DNA from: Gammaproteobacteria bacterium | GTDB taxonomy: Bacteria; Pseudomonadota; Gammaproteobacteria; Pseudomonadales; Pseudohongiellaceae | Assembly: GCA_024644515.1 (NCBI GenBank) | Contig: JAHEHN010000024.1 | Location: forward strand, 1-64,000 | Reading direction: 5' to 3' | DNA: 64,000 nt | Shown here: piece by piece, positions 38,617 to 47,760 of the stretch | Numbering within the stretch: position 1 is the first letter of the stretch | Layout of the letters: each line of letters opens with the position of its first letter | Program-made: the position numbers and the translations under genes | The notes under the pieces: generated by a model | What the model saw: only the letters and a program-made list of their open reading frames with translations | The model's database searches: none | What the model was told of the DNA's origin: nothing

Positions 38617-39432
38617 ATGTCAGGAAAAATGACAGGCAGTATTTTTAAAACCACCATTATGGCGACCACTATTGCTACAACTATATTGTTGCAATCAGTT
38701 GTTCAGGCTCAGCCTGGCGCCAGAGACGATGGCCCTTCAACACCCACGCCCAGAATGGCTGATGGCACAGTCGATCTCGGTGGTAATGGTGTCTGGAACC
38801 TGCCATGGATCACCAATTTTGCCGCCCGTATGCCTGGCTATGAAGAAGGTGATCAGCCTCCAATGCTGCCGTGGACCGCGGCCATGTGGGAATATAACAA
38901 GTCCAACAACGTCAAATATGATCCAGAAGGCTTTTGTTTGCCACCGGGTGGCCCACGCTCTATGGGTACTCCTTATCCTGCAGAAATAGTTCAGGACAGA
39001 GACCGAATCATTATAGTGTTTGAAGGTGGCGGTCATGTCTGGCGTGAAATCCATATGGACGGTCGAGAGCATCCGGAAGACCCAAACCTTACCTATTTTG
39101 GCCACTCCGTAGGTCATTGGGAAGGCGACACACTGGTGGTTGATACCGCGGGCTTTAACGAGAAAACCTGGATTGATTTCGGTGGCTACATGCACACAGA
39201 ACAGCTGCATACCGTGGAGTACTTTTCCAGACCTGACAAGGAAACACTTCATTACGAAGCTGTTATCGATGACCCGGGTGCCTACAGTGAACCCTGGACA
39301 GTAAGCTGGGATATTCGCTGGTCAGAAGGCCAGGAACTCGCCGATTATATCTGTCAGGAAAATAACAAGTTCCTGCTTGATATGGATGATGATTACGGCA
39401 ATCCGTTTTTTGAAAAAACAAATGGCTTATAA
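38617..39432 (+). CDS. Exported protein of a widespread uncharacterised family, found beside DUF6152
   Basis: This is a 271-residue protein with a longish signal peptide (about 1-31, cleavage after VQA). Conserved-looking blocks include WTAAMWEYNK, FCLPPGGPRSMGTPYP, IIVFEGGGHVWREIHMDGREHP, GHSVGHWEGDTLVVDTAGFNEKTWID and HTEQLHTVEYFSRPD. I recall the last three blocks from many secreted proteins of Acidobacteria and marine Gammaproteobacteria, usually without annotation. The strand-turn-strand pattern suggests an all-beta domain. No classical catalytic triad is obvious, though His and Asp are abundant. It is transcribed with the DUF6152 gene and closed by a strong terminator. Confidence 0.75.
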   Translation: MSGKMTGSIFKTTIMATTIATTILLQSVVQAQPGARDDGPSTPTPRMADGTVDLGGNGVWNLPWITNFAARMPGYEEGDQPPMLPWTAAMWEYNKSNNVKYDPEGFCLPPGGPRSMGTPYPAEIVQDRDRIIIVFEGGGHVWREIHMDGREHPEDPNLTYFGHSVGHWEGDTLVVDTAGFNEKTWIDFGGYMHTEQLHTVEYFSRPDKETLHYEAVIDDPGAYSEPWTVSWDIRWSEGQELADYICQENNKFLLDMDDDYGNPFFEKTNGL

Positions 39433-39461
39433 TTAAATAAACTTGAACTTATGATAAAAAT

Positions 39462-39491
39462 AAAAAAGGCGCTGTTTCAGCGCCTTTTTTT
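39462..39491. terminator. Rho-independent terminator after the exported-protein cluster
   Basis: AGGCGCTG (39467-39474) pairs with CAGCGCCT (39478-39485) around a TTT loop, with A and T runs on both sides. It also serves the convergent ABC transporter gene ending at 39531. Confidence 0.9.
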
Positions 39492-39530
39492 ATTCCTGCC
39501 TTGTAATGCTTCAGGCGGGGGACTTGGTCT

Positions 39531-41363
39531 TTATAAAGAGTCCGCCGTAGTTGCCTCACTTTTTTCCTGCTGCTGTTGCAGAAACCACATGTGATGATAG
39601 GTCCCCTGTCGCGCCAGCAGCTCATCATGAGTCCCTGCCTCAACAAAACGGCCCTGCTCCAATACCAGAATCTGGTCTGCATCAACCACTGTGGACAAAC
39701 GATGGGCGATCACCAGACTGGTATGGCCTTCCGATATTTCGCGCATGGCTTTCAGGATGGCACCTTCAGTTTTGCTATCCAGGGATGACGTTGCTTCATC
39801 GAAAACCAGAATAGCGGGATTTTTCAGCATGGTTCTGGCAATCGCCACACGCTGTTTCTCTCCACCACTGAGTTTTAGTCCCCTCTCACCAACCACAGTT
39901 TTCATGCCTTCGGGCAATCGTTCTATAAAGTCATCGAGATGAGCCATCCTGATAGCCTGCCTGATTTCCTCCTCACTGGCATCGGGACGACCGTAACGGA
40001 TATTCTCATAAATAGTATCGTTGAACAGGACCGTATCCTGCGGCACGATGCCAATGGCCGAGCGCAAGGAATGCAAGGTCAGGTCAAGAATATTATTGCC
40101 ATCAATTTCAATACTTCCGGACTGACAGTCATAAAAACGAAACAACAGTTTTACCAGAGTGGACTTGCCTGAACCACTGGCTCCAACAACAGCCAGTTTT
40201 TGACCTGGCTGAATGGTAAACGAGATATCCTGAATAATTTCCCGGTCCGGCCTGTAATGGAAGCTGACATTTTTAAACTCTATTGAAGGCCTGGTAAACT
40301 TTATTGCAACAGCATCCGCTTTTTCAGTTATGCCCGGCTTTTCTGCCAGCAATTCAAACATGCGTTCTATATTTGCCATTGCCCCTTTAATTTCCCGGTA
40401 TACAAAGCCCAGAAAATTTAGCGGAATAAACAATTGCATCATGAACATATTAACCAGGGTGAAGTCTCCCAGCGTCATGCTGCCATCAGCTACTCCCTGG
40501 GCTGCAAGCAGCAACATGCCGGTCATGGCAAGGGAGACGATAAGCGCCTGACCACCATTGAGTGCAAACAAACTCAAGCGATTATTTCTTTTAGCATTTT
40601 CAAGAGCTTCAAGGCCTTCATCAAAATGTCTGGCTTCGTATTCCTCATTGGTAAAATACTTGACTGTCTCATAATTCAACAGGCTATCTATTGCCCTGGT
40701 GTTGGTTTCTGAATCCGCCAGATTCATTTCCCGAATAAAACGTGTACGCTTCTCCGTCGCAATTACTGAATAACCAACATAAACAACAATTGCCAGGACG
40801 ATGATGCCAGCAAAAGCAAAACCGTAATTCCCCAGGAAAATCCCGATAACAACCAGCAGTTCCAGGAGCGTGGGAATGATATTAAAAATCATAAAGCGCA
40901 ATAAAAAGTTGATTCCGGAATTGCCCCGCTCGATATCCCGCGACAAGCCGCCGGTCTGGCGATTGAGATGAAAATCCAGATCAAGATTGTGCAGGTGACG
41001 GAAGGTTTGCAGGCTGACGCGCCGAATGGTTCTTTCAGTGACACGCCCAAACAGGGTATCGCGTATTTCATTGAACATGACATTAAAAAAGCGGAACAAG
41101 CCATAGGCAATGATCAGCATAATGGGTATGGCAACCACTGCAGCAGTATTGCTGCCAGCTGCTGGAGACATTTGCGTGTCGAGGTTATCGACAATATATT
41201 TCATGAAAAACGGCAAACTGATACTGGACAGCTTGGCCAGTCCAAGACAAATAAAGGCCAGTAGCGTTCGCTTCTTGAATTCAAGCAGGTAGGGAATTAA
41301 CAACCTGATGACATGCCATTTCATGTCCAGGTTTTCTATATCGGTAGGGGTGCGGCGCGCCAT
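39531..41363 (-). CDS. ABC transporter with fused permease and ATPase, Atm1/HMT1-like
   Basis: This 610-residue half-transporter acts as a homodimer in the inner membrane. Six transmembrane helices lie in residues 15-310. The ATPase has Walker A VGASGSGKST, the Q loop in GIVPQDTVLF, signature LSGGEKQR and Walker B AILVFDEATSSLD. The sequence resembles the Atm1 group that exports glutathione-linked or heavy-metal and Fe-S precursor compounds: the membrane region carries NRQTGGLSRDIERG and the helix NTRAIDSLLNYETVKYF, both typical of Atm1. It abuts dxs with its ATG immediately after the dxs stop, so the two are translationally coupled. Confidence 0.85.
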   Translation of the reverse strand: MARRTPTDIENLDMKWHVIRLLIPYLLEFKKRTLLAFICLGLAKLSSISLPFFMKYIVDNLDTQMSPAAGSNTAAVVAIPIMLIIAYGLFRFFNVMFNEIRDTLFGRVTERTIRRVSLQTFRHLHNLDLDFHLNRQTGGLSRDIERGNSGINFLLRFMIFNIIPTLLELLVVIGIFLGNYGFAFAGIIVLAIVVYVGYSVIATEKRTRFIREMNLADSETNTRAIDSLLNYETVKYFTNEEYEARHFDEGLEALENAKRNNRLSLFALNGGQALIVSLAMTGMLLLAAQGVADGSMTLGDFTLVNMFMMQLFIPLNFLGFVYREIKGAMANIERMFELLAEKPGITEKADAVAIKFTRPSIEFKNVSFHYRPDREIIQDISFTIQPGQKLAVVGASGSGKSTLVKLLFRFYDCQSGSIEIDGNNILDLTLHSLRSAIGIVPQDTVLFNDTIYENIRYGRPDASEEEIRQAIRMAHLDDFIERLPEGMKTVVGERGLKLSGGEKQRVAIARTMLKNPAILVFDEATSSLDSKTEGAILKAMREISEGHTSLVIAHRLSTVVDADQILVLEQGRFVEAGTHDELLARQGTYHHMWFLQQQQEKSEATTADSL

Positions 41364-43241
41364 TTATGCCAGTCGCTGCTTGATGGCTTTCAATATCCCC
41401 TGGCTATCCAGACCACAATCCGCCAGCATTTCATCTACTTTGCCATGCTCCAGAAAACTGTCCGGCAAACCAAGATTCAGGATTGCCGTGCATAGGCCTT
41501 TCTGCTCCAGGAATTCATTTACTCCTGAGCCGGCTCCTCCCATCACGGCATTTTCTTCCACTGTCACCAGCAACTGATAGGAATTCGCAAGGCTGCTTAT
41601 CAATGCTTCATCAAGAGGCTTTACGAAACGCATATCAACCAGCGTAGCATCTAGTTCCTCAGCAACAGAAACCGTCCTGGCCAGCAGGGTACCAAATACA
41701 AGAATGGCGACCTCGCCATTTCCTTCCCGACAAACTTTTGCCTTGCCTATTTCCAGCCGCTGCAGTGTCCTGCTAATCGCACAACCCGTCGCTTTACCCC
41801 GGGGATAGCGCACCGCTGCTGGGCCTGGATGATGAAAGCCGGTGGTGAGCATGTCTCTGGCTTCCTGCTCATCACTGGGCGCCATTACCAGCATATTCGG
41901 AATACAACGCAGGTAAGACAAATCAAAGCTACCGGCATGTGTTGGACCGTCCTCGCCCACCAGCCCTGCCCGGTCGATGGCAAAAAGCACATCAAGATCC
42001 TGCAAGGCCACATCATGGATTAGCTGGTCATAGCCGCGCTGCAGAAAAGTTGAGTAGATCGCCACGACAGGTTTTAAACCATCACAGGCCATACCAGCGG
42101 CAAAAGTTACTGCATGCTGCTCTGCTATTGCCACGTCAAAAAATCTGTCCGGATAGGCTTCCTCGAATTTGCGCATTCCCGAGCCTTCGCTCATGGCCGG
42201 CGTGATGGCAATCAGTTTCTCATCTGTTTCAGCTGTCTCACACAACCAGTCACCAAAAACTTTTGAATAGGTAGAAGTTAAATCCGTCGCTTGCGTGGGT
42301 TTCTCGGATTGGGAAACCATTTTGCTCAAGGCATGCATACCAAAAGCATCTTCCTCGGCGGGGGCATAACCTTTGCCCTTTTGCGTTACCACATGCAGCA
42401 AACGGGGGCCTTTCATGTCTTTTATGTTCTTCAGTATATTGACCAGCCCTTCCACGTCATGGCCATCGACCAGGCCAAAATAGGTAAACCCCAATTCTTC
42501 AAAAATCGTCGCCGGGGATACCATGCCCTTCATATATTCTTCGGCTCGATGTGCCGCTTTCCATGCCGGCGGTAGTGCAGATAGCACTTTCTTGCTGCCG
42601 GATCGTAAAACGTTGTAGGGCTTGCTGGCCCACATACGGGCAAAATAACTGGATAGCCCGCCAACATTTCTCGAGATGGACATATTATTGTCGTTAAGAA
42701 TAATCAGGATATCACCCTCAAGATCGCCGGCATGATTAAGCGCTTCAAAAGCCAGTCCCGCGGTCATGGCACCATCACCGATTACTGCCACCACTTTTCT
42801 GTCAGACTCCTGTTGCTGGGCAGCAATCATCATGCCCAAGGCCGCAGAAATCGAAGTGCTTGAGTGACCTGCACCAAAATTATCGTATTCACTTTCATTG
42901 CGATTGGTAAAAGCAGCAAGCCCGCCGGCCTGACGAATACTAAGTAACTGCTCACGCCGTCCGGTAAGTATTTTGTGGGGATAAGTCTGGTGCCCGACAT
43001 CCCAGACAAGCTTATCTTCCGGGGTGTTCAGGACATGGTGCAGGGCTATGGTGAGCTCAACAACCCCCAGACCCGCACCAAAGTGACCGCCAGTCTTGCC
43101 CACGGTAAAAAGCAGGTAGTGACGCAGCTCCTGTGCCAATTGTTCAAGTTGCTCTATGGGCAACTCACGCAAATCAGCCGGGGAATCTATGCTGTCGAGC
43201 AAAGGTGTGTCAGGCCGCTCAAGGGGAATTTCGTTAAACAT
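41364..43241 (-). CDS. dxs: 1-deoxy-D-xylulose-5-phosphate synthase
   Basis: Dxs condenses pyruvate and glyceraldehyde 3-phosphate, the first step of the MEP isoprenoid pathway, with thiamine diphosphate. The 625-residue chain has the expected order: [16 protein letters not shown] with [12 protein letters not shown], the ThDP motif [18 protein letters not shown] with [27 protein letters not shown], the transketolase-type central domain with [15 protein letters not shown], and the C-terminal domain. It lies 95 bp downstream of ispA, giving the classical xseB-ispA-dxs order. Confidence 0.97.
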   Translation of the reverse strand: MFNEIPLERPDTPLLDSIDSPADLRELPIEQLEQLAQELRHYLLFTVGKTGGHFGAGLGVVELTIALHHVLNTPEDKLVWDVGHQTYPHKILTGRREQLLSIRQAGGLAAFTNRNESEYDNFGAGHSSTSISAALGMMIAAQQQESDRKVVAVIGDGAMTAGLAFEALNHAGDLEGDILIILNDNNMSISRNVGGLSSYFARMWASKPYNVLRSGSKKVLSALPPAWKAAHRAEEYMKGMVSPATIFEELGFTYFGLVDGHDVEGLVNILKNIKDMKGPRLLHVVTQKGKGYAPAEEDAFGMHALSKMVSQSEKPTQATDLTSTYSKVFGDWLCETAETDEKLIAITPAMSEGSGMRKFEEAYPDRFFDVAIAEQHAVTFAAGMACDGLKPVVAIYSTFLQRGYDQLIHDVALQDLDVLFAIDRAGLVGEDGPTHAGSFDLSYLRCIPNMLVMAPSDEQEARDMLTTGFHHPGPAAVRYPRGKATGCAISRTLQRLEIGKAKVCREGNGEVAILVFGTLLARTVSVAEELDATLVDMRFVKPLDEALISSLANSYQLLVTVEENAVMGGAGSGVNEFLEQKGLCTAILNLGLPDSFLEHGKVDEMLADCGLDSQGILKAIKQRLA

Positions 43242-43336
43242 CTATGGAAAATTAGCTCGTGAAAAAACCGGGATATTTTAACGCAAACAACACCGACAGT
43301 CTTTCTTCACCTGCGTCATTGGCAATCAGAGGCTCA

Positions 43337-44218
43337 TTAATGTCTTCGTTCTATTATATAGCTGGCAATGCCTTTCAATTTTTCAGCATTCATGCCGAAG
43401 GAATCAAGTGCCTGTGTCCCCTCTTCAAACAGTGCCAACATTCTCTTTCTTGCCTCTTCAAGACCAAGGATCGCCGGATAAGTAGGCTTGTTCAGGCTCT
43501 GATCCTGACCCTGTTGCTTGCCAAGAACCTCGGTTTCACCTTCCACATCAAGAATATCGTCCTTGATCTGGAAAGCCAGCCCCATGCAGGTGGCAAATGT
43601 CTCAAGCTGTGCCAGTGATGTGGTGGAAGCCAGACCGGTGCTGATTGCACCCATCTTTACACTGGCAGTAATAAGTGCGCCGGTTTTCAGGCGATGCATC
43701 AATGCCAGATCTTCTTCATTTTTTATCTTGCCGGCGCTTTCTATGTCCAGGCTTTGACCGGCAACCATGCCTTTCCATCCGGCAGCTTCAGACAGGATCC
43801 TGATCATCTCCAGACTACTTGAAGGATCAATTTTACCGGCATTGGCCAACAGCTCAAAAGCCAGTGATTGCAAAGCATCACCGGCAAGAATAGCCGTAGC
43901 TTCATCAAATTTTATGTGAGAGGTAGGCTGGCCACGCCTTAATTCATCGTTATCCATGGCCGGCAGATCGTCATGAACCAGCGAGTAGGCATGAATCAAC
44001 TCAACCGCACAGGCACAATCGTCTGCCTTGTCGAGGGTTCCGCCAACGGCTTCTGCACTGGCATAACAAAGTAACGGCCGGATTCGTTTACCCCCACCAT
44101 GAACGGCATAATGTATGGCATTCACCAGACGCTCGGAATGGCCGGTAAAATTGAGACGGGATTCCAGTACAGCCGAAGCTCTATCCTGAAGACTCTTTAT
44201 ATATTCGGGTGTATTCAT
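43337..44218 (-). CDS. ispA: Farnesyl diphosphate synthase (geranyltranstransferase)
   Basis: IspA builds farnesyl diphosphate from isopentenyl and dimethylallyl diphosphate for quinone, undecaprenyl and related pathways. The first aspartate-rich motif is HDDLPAMDND, followed by RRGQPTSH. The second is FQIKDDILDVEG. GGGKRIRPLLCY near residue 40 is the usual substrate-binding start. At 293 residues it is normal for the bacterial short-chain group. It follows xseB by 30 bp and precedes dxs. Confidence 0.96.
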   Translation of the reverse strand: MNTPEYIKSLQDRASAVLESRLNFTGHSERLVNAIHYAVHGGGKRIRPLLCYASAEAVGGTLDKADDCACAVELIHAYSLVHDDLPAMDNDELRRGQPTSHIKFDEATAILAGDALQSLAFELLANAGKIDPSSSLEMIRILSEAAGWKGMVAGQSLDIESAGKIKNEEDLALMHRLKTGALITASVKMGAISTGLASTTSLAQLETFATCMGLAFQIKDDILDVEGETEVLGKQQGQDQSLNKPTYPAILGLEEARKRMLALFEEGTQALDSFGMNAEKLKGIASYIIERRH

Positions 44219-44248
44219 TCAGTGAGGAAAATTAACTGCTTTCTTATT

Positions 44249-44494
44249 TCAGGCCTCGTTTTCATCTTCTTCGAATGGTTCAGCTTCAGGAATGTCATCA
44301 CTATTCACCAGCAGCTGAACTTTCTGCTCGGCATTTTCCAGGGCAACCTGACATTCACGAGTCAGCTTGATTCCCTGTTCGAAGGCTTTAAGAGATTCTT
44401 CCAGGCTCAGCTCTCCTTCTTCCATTGCTTCAACCAGTTCAGCAAGGTTTTCCAGAGCGTCCTCAAAGTTGAATTTTGCAGGTTTTCGGGCCAT
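44249..44494 (-). CDS. xseB: Exodeoxyribonuclease VII small subunit
   Basis: XseB pairs with XseA to form the single-strand-specific exonuclease VII. The 81-residue protein is the expected size and shows FEDALENLAELVEAMEEGELSLEESLKAFEQG, the family's coiled helical core, followed by an acidic tail (PEAEPFEEDENEA). It starts the leftward xseB-ispA-dxs-ABC unit. xseA is not in the window. Confidence 0.95.
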   Translation of the reverse strand: MARKPAKFNFEDALENLAELVEAMEEGELSLEESLKAFEQGIKLTRECQVALENAEQKVQLLVNSDDIPEAEPFEEDENEA

Positions 44495-44796
44495 TTTGAA
44501 TCCTCATACTGGAAGGAAGCGCAACCCTACCGGAGTCACGCAAACAGGTCAAACAACGCGTTTCGAAAGACGCAGGCAAGACGCTTTTCATCTATAATGG
44601 GCTGATGCTCAAAAAATGTGCAATTATTAAGGAACCTGAAGCACATTTTCCCGGATTCAGCTTCAATTCAGTGAAATTCATCAATACTGGTTCCACATTT
44701 CACATGATCAGATTATCTATTGTAAGCATTTGAATTGAAAGATATAAACATTCAGCCAATAATATTTACCCGCTTTAAACAGGAAGACAGGAGAGA

Positions 44797-44868
44797 ATGA
44801 ACATGGCACAATATGGCTCGATTGGAGCTGCCATCAACGTTGATGAACAGGGCCGCTTGAGGGGCTGA
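44797..44868 (+). CDS. Short ORF with strong ribosome-binding site (possible leader peptide or gene remnant)
   Basis: ATG AAC ATG opens a 23-codon frame (MNMAQYGSIGAAINVDEQG, then RLRG and TGA). AGGAGAG lies immediately upstream at good spacing, better than most ribosome-binding sites in this window. The peptide is not hydrophobic and has no attenuator-like codon run. After the stop, another frame is open for 23 more codons, so a frameshifted remnant of a longer gene is possible. The next gene is the cytochrome c' gene 200 bp downstream. I do not recognise the peptide. Confidence 0.35.
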   Translation: MNMAQYGSIGAAINVDEQGRLRG

Positions 44869-44931
44869 CACTTAGCCGCATAAATGCAAGAATTACCCTC
44901 CTGTATATTAATGCGAAATACTGAAAGGCAG

Positions 44932-44985
44932 TATTTACAGTATTAAATGTATTGAAGGTACTGACGGTATTGAATGTATTAAAAG
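44932..44985. repeat. Degenerate 9-bp tandem repeat, six units
   Basis: The units read TATTTACAG, TATTAAATG, TATTGAAGG, TACTGACGG, TATTGAATG and TATTAAAAG. All begin TA(T/C)T and most end in G. The array lies about 80 bp before the cytochrome c' start, in otherwise non-coding sequence. Confidence 0.7.
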
Positions 44986-45065
44986 CCTGATAAAAATTTT
45001 GATTTTTATCGAGAACAAACAACTGGAAACAGATTTTTAAAAACCAACACAATGGGGACACTATA

Positions 45066-45527
45066 ATGAAAAAACTCATTATTACCGGAGCAATCATTTT
45101 AAGCTCAATTTTTTCAATCAATGCCATGGCACAGATGTCTGACGAAGACGCTGCTGCTGCGGTAAAACGACGTCAGGCTGTATTTCAGCTGCTGGCCTTT
45201 GCCAATGGCCCACTGGGACAGATGGCTCGCGGTGCAGACTTTGATGCCGATGCCGCAATTCTTGGTTCACAGCGTATTATTATGCTGGCGCCAATGATTT
45301 CCGAGCTGTTTGCTGCCGATACTACTGGTAACGATGTTACTACTCGTGCTGCTGATACTATCTGGTCTAGCCAGGAAGACTTCGCACAGCTGGCACAGGA
45401 TCTGGTTGACGGTGCAACTGCTGCCATTGAAATTCTGGAAAGCCAGGGTGCAGGTGGTGTACGTCAGGCGGTTGGTCAGATTGGTCCTAAATGTGGCGCC
45501 TGTCATGACAGATTCCGTCTGGATTAA
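45066..45527 (+). CDS. Cytochrome c' (class II c-type cytochrome)
   Basis: This is a 153-residue periplasmic haem protein. The signal peptide is about 1-22 (cleavage after AMA). Four amphipathic helices follow, and the single haem-binding motif CGACH sits eleven residues from the C-terminus, as in cytochromes c' and c-556, with a basic residue nearby. Family members bind NO or CO or carry electrons. Which applies depends on whether a Met ligand is present near the start of helix 1: Met24 of the precursor is a candidate for a low-spin c-556-type. The ATG is preceded by GGGGACACTATA. It ends at a strong terminator. Confidence 0.88.
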   Translation: MKKLIITGAIILSSIFSINAMAQMSDEDAAAAVKRRQAVFQLLAFANGPLGQMARGADFDADAAILGSQRIIMLAPMISELFAADTTGNDVTTRAADTIWSSQEDFAQLAQDLVDGATAAIEILESQGAGGVRQAVGQIGPKCGACHDRFRLD

Positions 45528-45560
45528 TACCAGGCATTTTTACGAGAGTTAAATCTTGTT

Positions 45561-45592
45561 AAAAAAAACGCCCCTTTCGGGGCGTTTTTTTT
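45561..45592. terminator. Bidirectional Rho-independent terminator
   Basis: CGCCCC (45569-45574) pairs with GGGGCG (45579-45584) around a TTTC loop, with eight A before and eight T after. It lies between the convergent cytochrome genes. Confidence 0.92.
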
Positions 45593-45625
45593 GTGTCGTT
45601 TTTAATGACTCAAGACCATCATTGT

Positions 45626-46492
45626 TTAGTCATCTTCGTGAATAAAGAATGCTGCATAAGCTTCCTGGTCTTCCTCGCTAAGCATGCTGGTGTGTTCGAT
45701 AACTTCAGCCATCTCACCACCGACAAAGTCAAAACTGGCCGTCATACCAAGCTGTAGCAAACCGACAAAGTCAAAGGCAGTCCAGCTGGAGAGGCCTTCT
45801 GGATTAATTGGCTTGGAAACAATCTCGGAACCTGCAAACTCCTGGGGAAGGATCATCATTCCCAGAGCATTGCGAGGCGTATGACATTCGCCGCAATGGC
45901 CAAGTGCACGGGCCAGATAAGCACCGCGCTGAACCTGGGCATCCTCTGAAATGGCAGGGGGCTCTCCTTCCATGAAGTCAGCCAGAATATTCCAGCCGGC
46001 CATCAGGAAATCAAACTGCCATGCGGGTAATACATGATCCGGAACCTCACTGGCAATAGCCGGTTGTGCCATTAAGTAGGCAGCAAGATCCAGCACATCC
46101 TCATCCGTCATATTCTGATAGGTACGGTAAGGAAAAGAGGGCCAGTAAAATCCACCTTCCGGGCTTCTTCCGTGTTTCATGGCAAGAATGAAATCTCTGC
46201 CTGTCCAGCCTCCAATACCCGTTTCATCATCCGGAGTGATATTTGGCGTGTAGAAAGTGTTGGGAAATGGATTCTCAACTTCTATGACATAGCCACCGAT
46301 GGGGCCCTCGGCATCTTCAACCTGATGGCAAGCGGCACAGCCGCCGGCATTATAGATATATTCACCGCGGGCAATCGCTTCAGGGGATGTGGAAATCTCC
46401 GGGTTACCTACCATGGGCAATCCAAATACCCAATACAAGCCAGCTAGCAATATGGCAAGGACGACGACTAGAGGTAAAAATTTATTATTCAT
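45626..46492 (-). CDS. Membrane-anchored di-heme cytochrome c
   Basis: This 288-residue protein has an uncleaved or signal-like hydrophobic N-terminus at about 7-26, then two c-type haem sites: CAACH at 52-56 and CGECH at 200-204. Around them are NPFPNTFYTPNITPDDETGIGGWTGRDF and, in the second half, AYLARALGHCGECHTPRNALG. These are typical of the di-haem or tri-haem cytochrome subunits of alcohol or aldehyde dehydrogenases and related proteins (the third haem domain of those is missing here). It would carry electrons from a periplasmic dehydrogenase to the respiratory chain. No dehydrogenase subunit is adjacent, so the partner is unknown. Confidence 0.87.
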   Translation of the reverse strand: MNNKFLPLVVVLAILLAGLYWVFGLPMVGNPEISTSPEAIARGEYIYNAGGCAACHQVEDAEGPIGGYVIEVENPFPNTFYTPNITPDDETGIGGWTGRDFILAMKHGRSPEGGFYWPSFPYRTYQNMTDEDVLDLAAYLMAQPAIASEVPDHVLPAWQFDFLMAGWNILADFMEGEPPAISEDAQVQRGAYLARALGHCGECHTPRNALGMMILPQEFAGSEIVSKPINPEGLSSWTAFDFVGLLQLGMTASFDFVGGEMAEVIEHTSMLSEEDQEAYAAFFIHEDD

Positions 46493-46617
46493 GTTTTAGT
46501 TCCTGACTATCCTGTTGTTAGAGTACCAGATCGGTTTTTTCCAATGCAAAATTATGCAAGGTTTTAATTGTTTTTATTATTTATCAAGCATGCCAGTGCT
46601 TAATCATCGAAAAACTA

Positions 46618-47625
46618 TTACAGCTTTTTCTTCTCATGTTGCTGCTGCTCGGCCTTGAAATGAATCTTTTCTTCTTTTCGCTGCTGGATCAGATCAGTGA
46701 CTTCTGAACCCAGATGAACTTCTCCTCTTTTGGTAGCCAATTCCATTTGTTTCTCACGCTCCCGGAAACGCTGCTGTTGTTCCGGTGTTTTTCTGTTGAA
46801 ACAATGGGGGCAGCTGACGCCTTTTTCATATTGATCACTTTGCTTATCCTGCTCAGTGATCGGCAGCCTGCATGCATGACACTGGTCATAATCGCCTTTT
46901 TCCAGCTGATGATTAACCGCAACCCTGTTGTCAAAAACAAAGCACTCGCCTTTCCATAATGATTCACTTTCCGGCACCTGTTCCAGGTATTTCAGAATAC
47001 CGCCCTGCAGATGATACACCTCATCAAAACCCTTCTCTTTCAAGTATGCCGTAGATTTTTCACAACGAATACCGCCAGTACAGAACATGGCAATTTTTTT
47101 ATGTTTTTCAGGATTCAGATTATTTTCCACATACTCAGGAAATTCCCTGAAAGTTTCCGTTTGTGGATCCACAGCATTGGTAAAAGATCCTATTTCCACT
47201 TCATAGCGGTTTCTGGTATCGATCAAAAGGACATCAGGATCCGAGATCAGCGCATTCCAATCCTCAGGTTTGACGTGGGTCCCTACCTTACGCTTGGGAT
47301 CAATGCCTTCCACGCCCATGGTCACGATTTCTTTCTTTAGTTTAACTTTGGCGCGATAAAAGGGAATTTCATCATCAAAGGACAGTTTATAATCCAGAGC
47401 AGTCAGACGTTTATCACTTTTAAGCCAGTCCAGCACATTCGCAATTCCCTCAGGACTGCCTGCAATGGTACCGTTTATGCCTTCATTGGCCAGCAGGATA
47501 GTGCCTTTTACATTGTTATTAAGCATTTGCTGCAACAATGGTTCTCTTAATGTCTCGTAATCGTCCAGCCTGACAAAATGATAGAGGGCACAAACCTCCA
47601 CCGGGTGCTTACCGTGGTGTGTCAT
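46618..47625 (-). CDS. trhO: tRNA uridine(34) hydroxylase TrhO (rhodanese-related)
   Basis: TrhO hydroxylates U34 of certain tRNAs to 5-hydroxyuridine, the oxygen-dependent route to cmo5U. The 335-residue protein has the N-terminal acylphosphatase-like domain ([16 protein letters not shown]), the rhodanese domain with catalytic Cys in [12 protein letters not shown], and a C-terminal zinc-like cluster of cysteines ([12 protein letters not shown]) with a Lys/Gln-rich tail. I start at the ATG at 47625, which has AGAAGGAAAT upstream. A frame reaching 47742 adds 39 unrelated residues. Confidence 0.95.
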   Translation of the reverse strand: MTHHGKHPVEVCALYHFVRLDDYETLREPLLQQMLNNNVKGTILLANEGINGTIAGSPEGIANVLDWLKSDKRLTALDYKLSFDDEIPFYRAKVKLKKEIVTMGVEGIDPKRKVGTHVKPEDWNALISDPDVLLIDTRNRYEVEIGSFTNAVDPQTETFREFPEYVENNLNPEKHKKIAMFCTGGIRCEKSTAYLKEKGFDEVYHLQGGILKYLEQVPESESLWKGECFVFDNRVAVNHQLEKGDYDQCHACRLPITEQDKQSDQYEKGVSCPHCFNRKTPEQQQRFREREKQMELATKRGEVHLGSEVTDLIQQRKEEKIHFKAEQQQHEKKKL

Positions 47626-47760
47626 TGATATTTCCTTCTGCGATTCGGAGCGTAATTCCGGAGCAAAATAATTGTAAAAAACGACGCTGATTATACAAAT
47701 TGGGCGTCTGGCAAGTCCACGCCAGGAGTTGTCCTGAAACAAATCCTGTGTATTTTTTGA

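Larger units (their letters stand above)
44495..45065. other. Large intergenic region with short ORF and tandem repeats
   Basis: This gap separates the divergent xseB and cytochrome c' genes. It contains a TATAAT at 44593-44598, a 23-codon ORF with a strong Shine-Dalgarno at 44797-44868, and a run of 9-bp repeats at 44932-44985, described separately. No tRNA or other RNA family was recognised. A 97-codon leftward frame over the repeats is a by-product of the repeat pattern. Confidence 0.5.

Noticed and set aside
44834-45127. 97-codon leftward frame rich in Phe-Asn-Thr
   Set aside because: Its FNT pattern is produced by the 9-bp tandem repeats; no start signal or homology.
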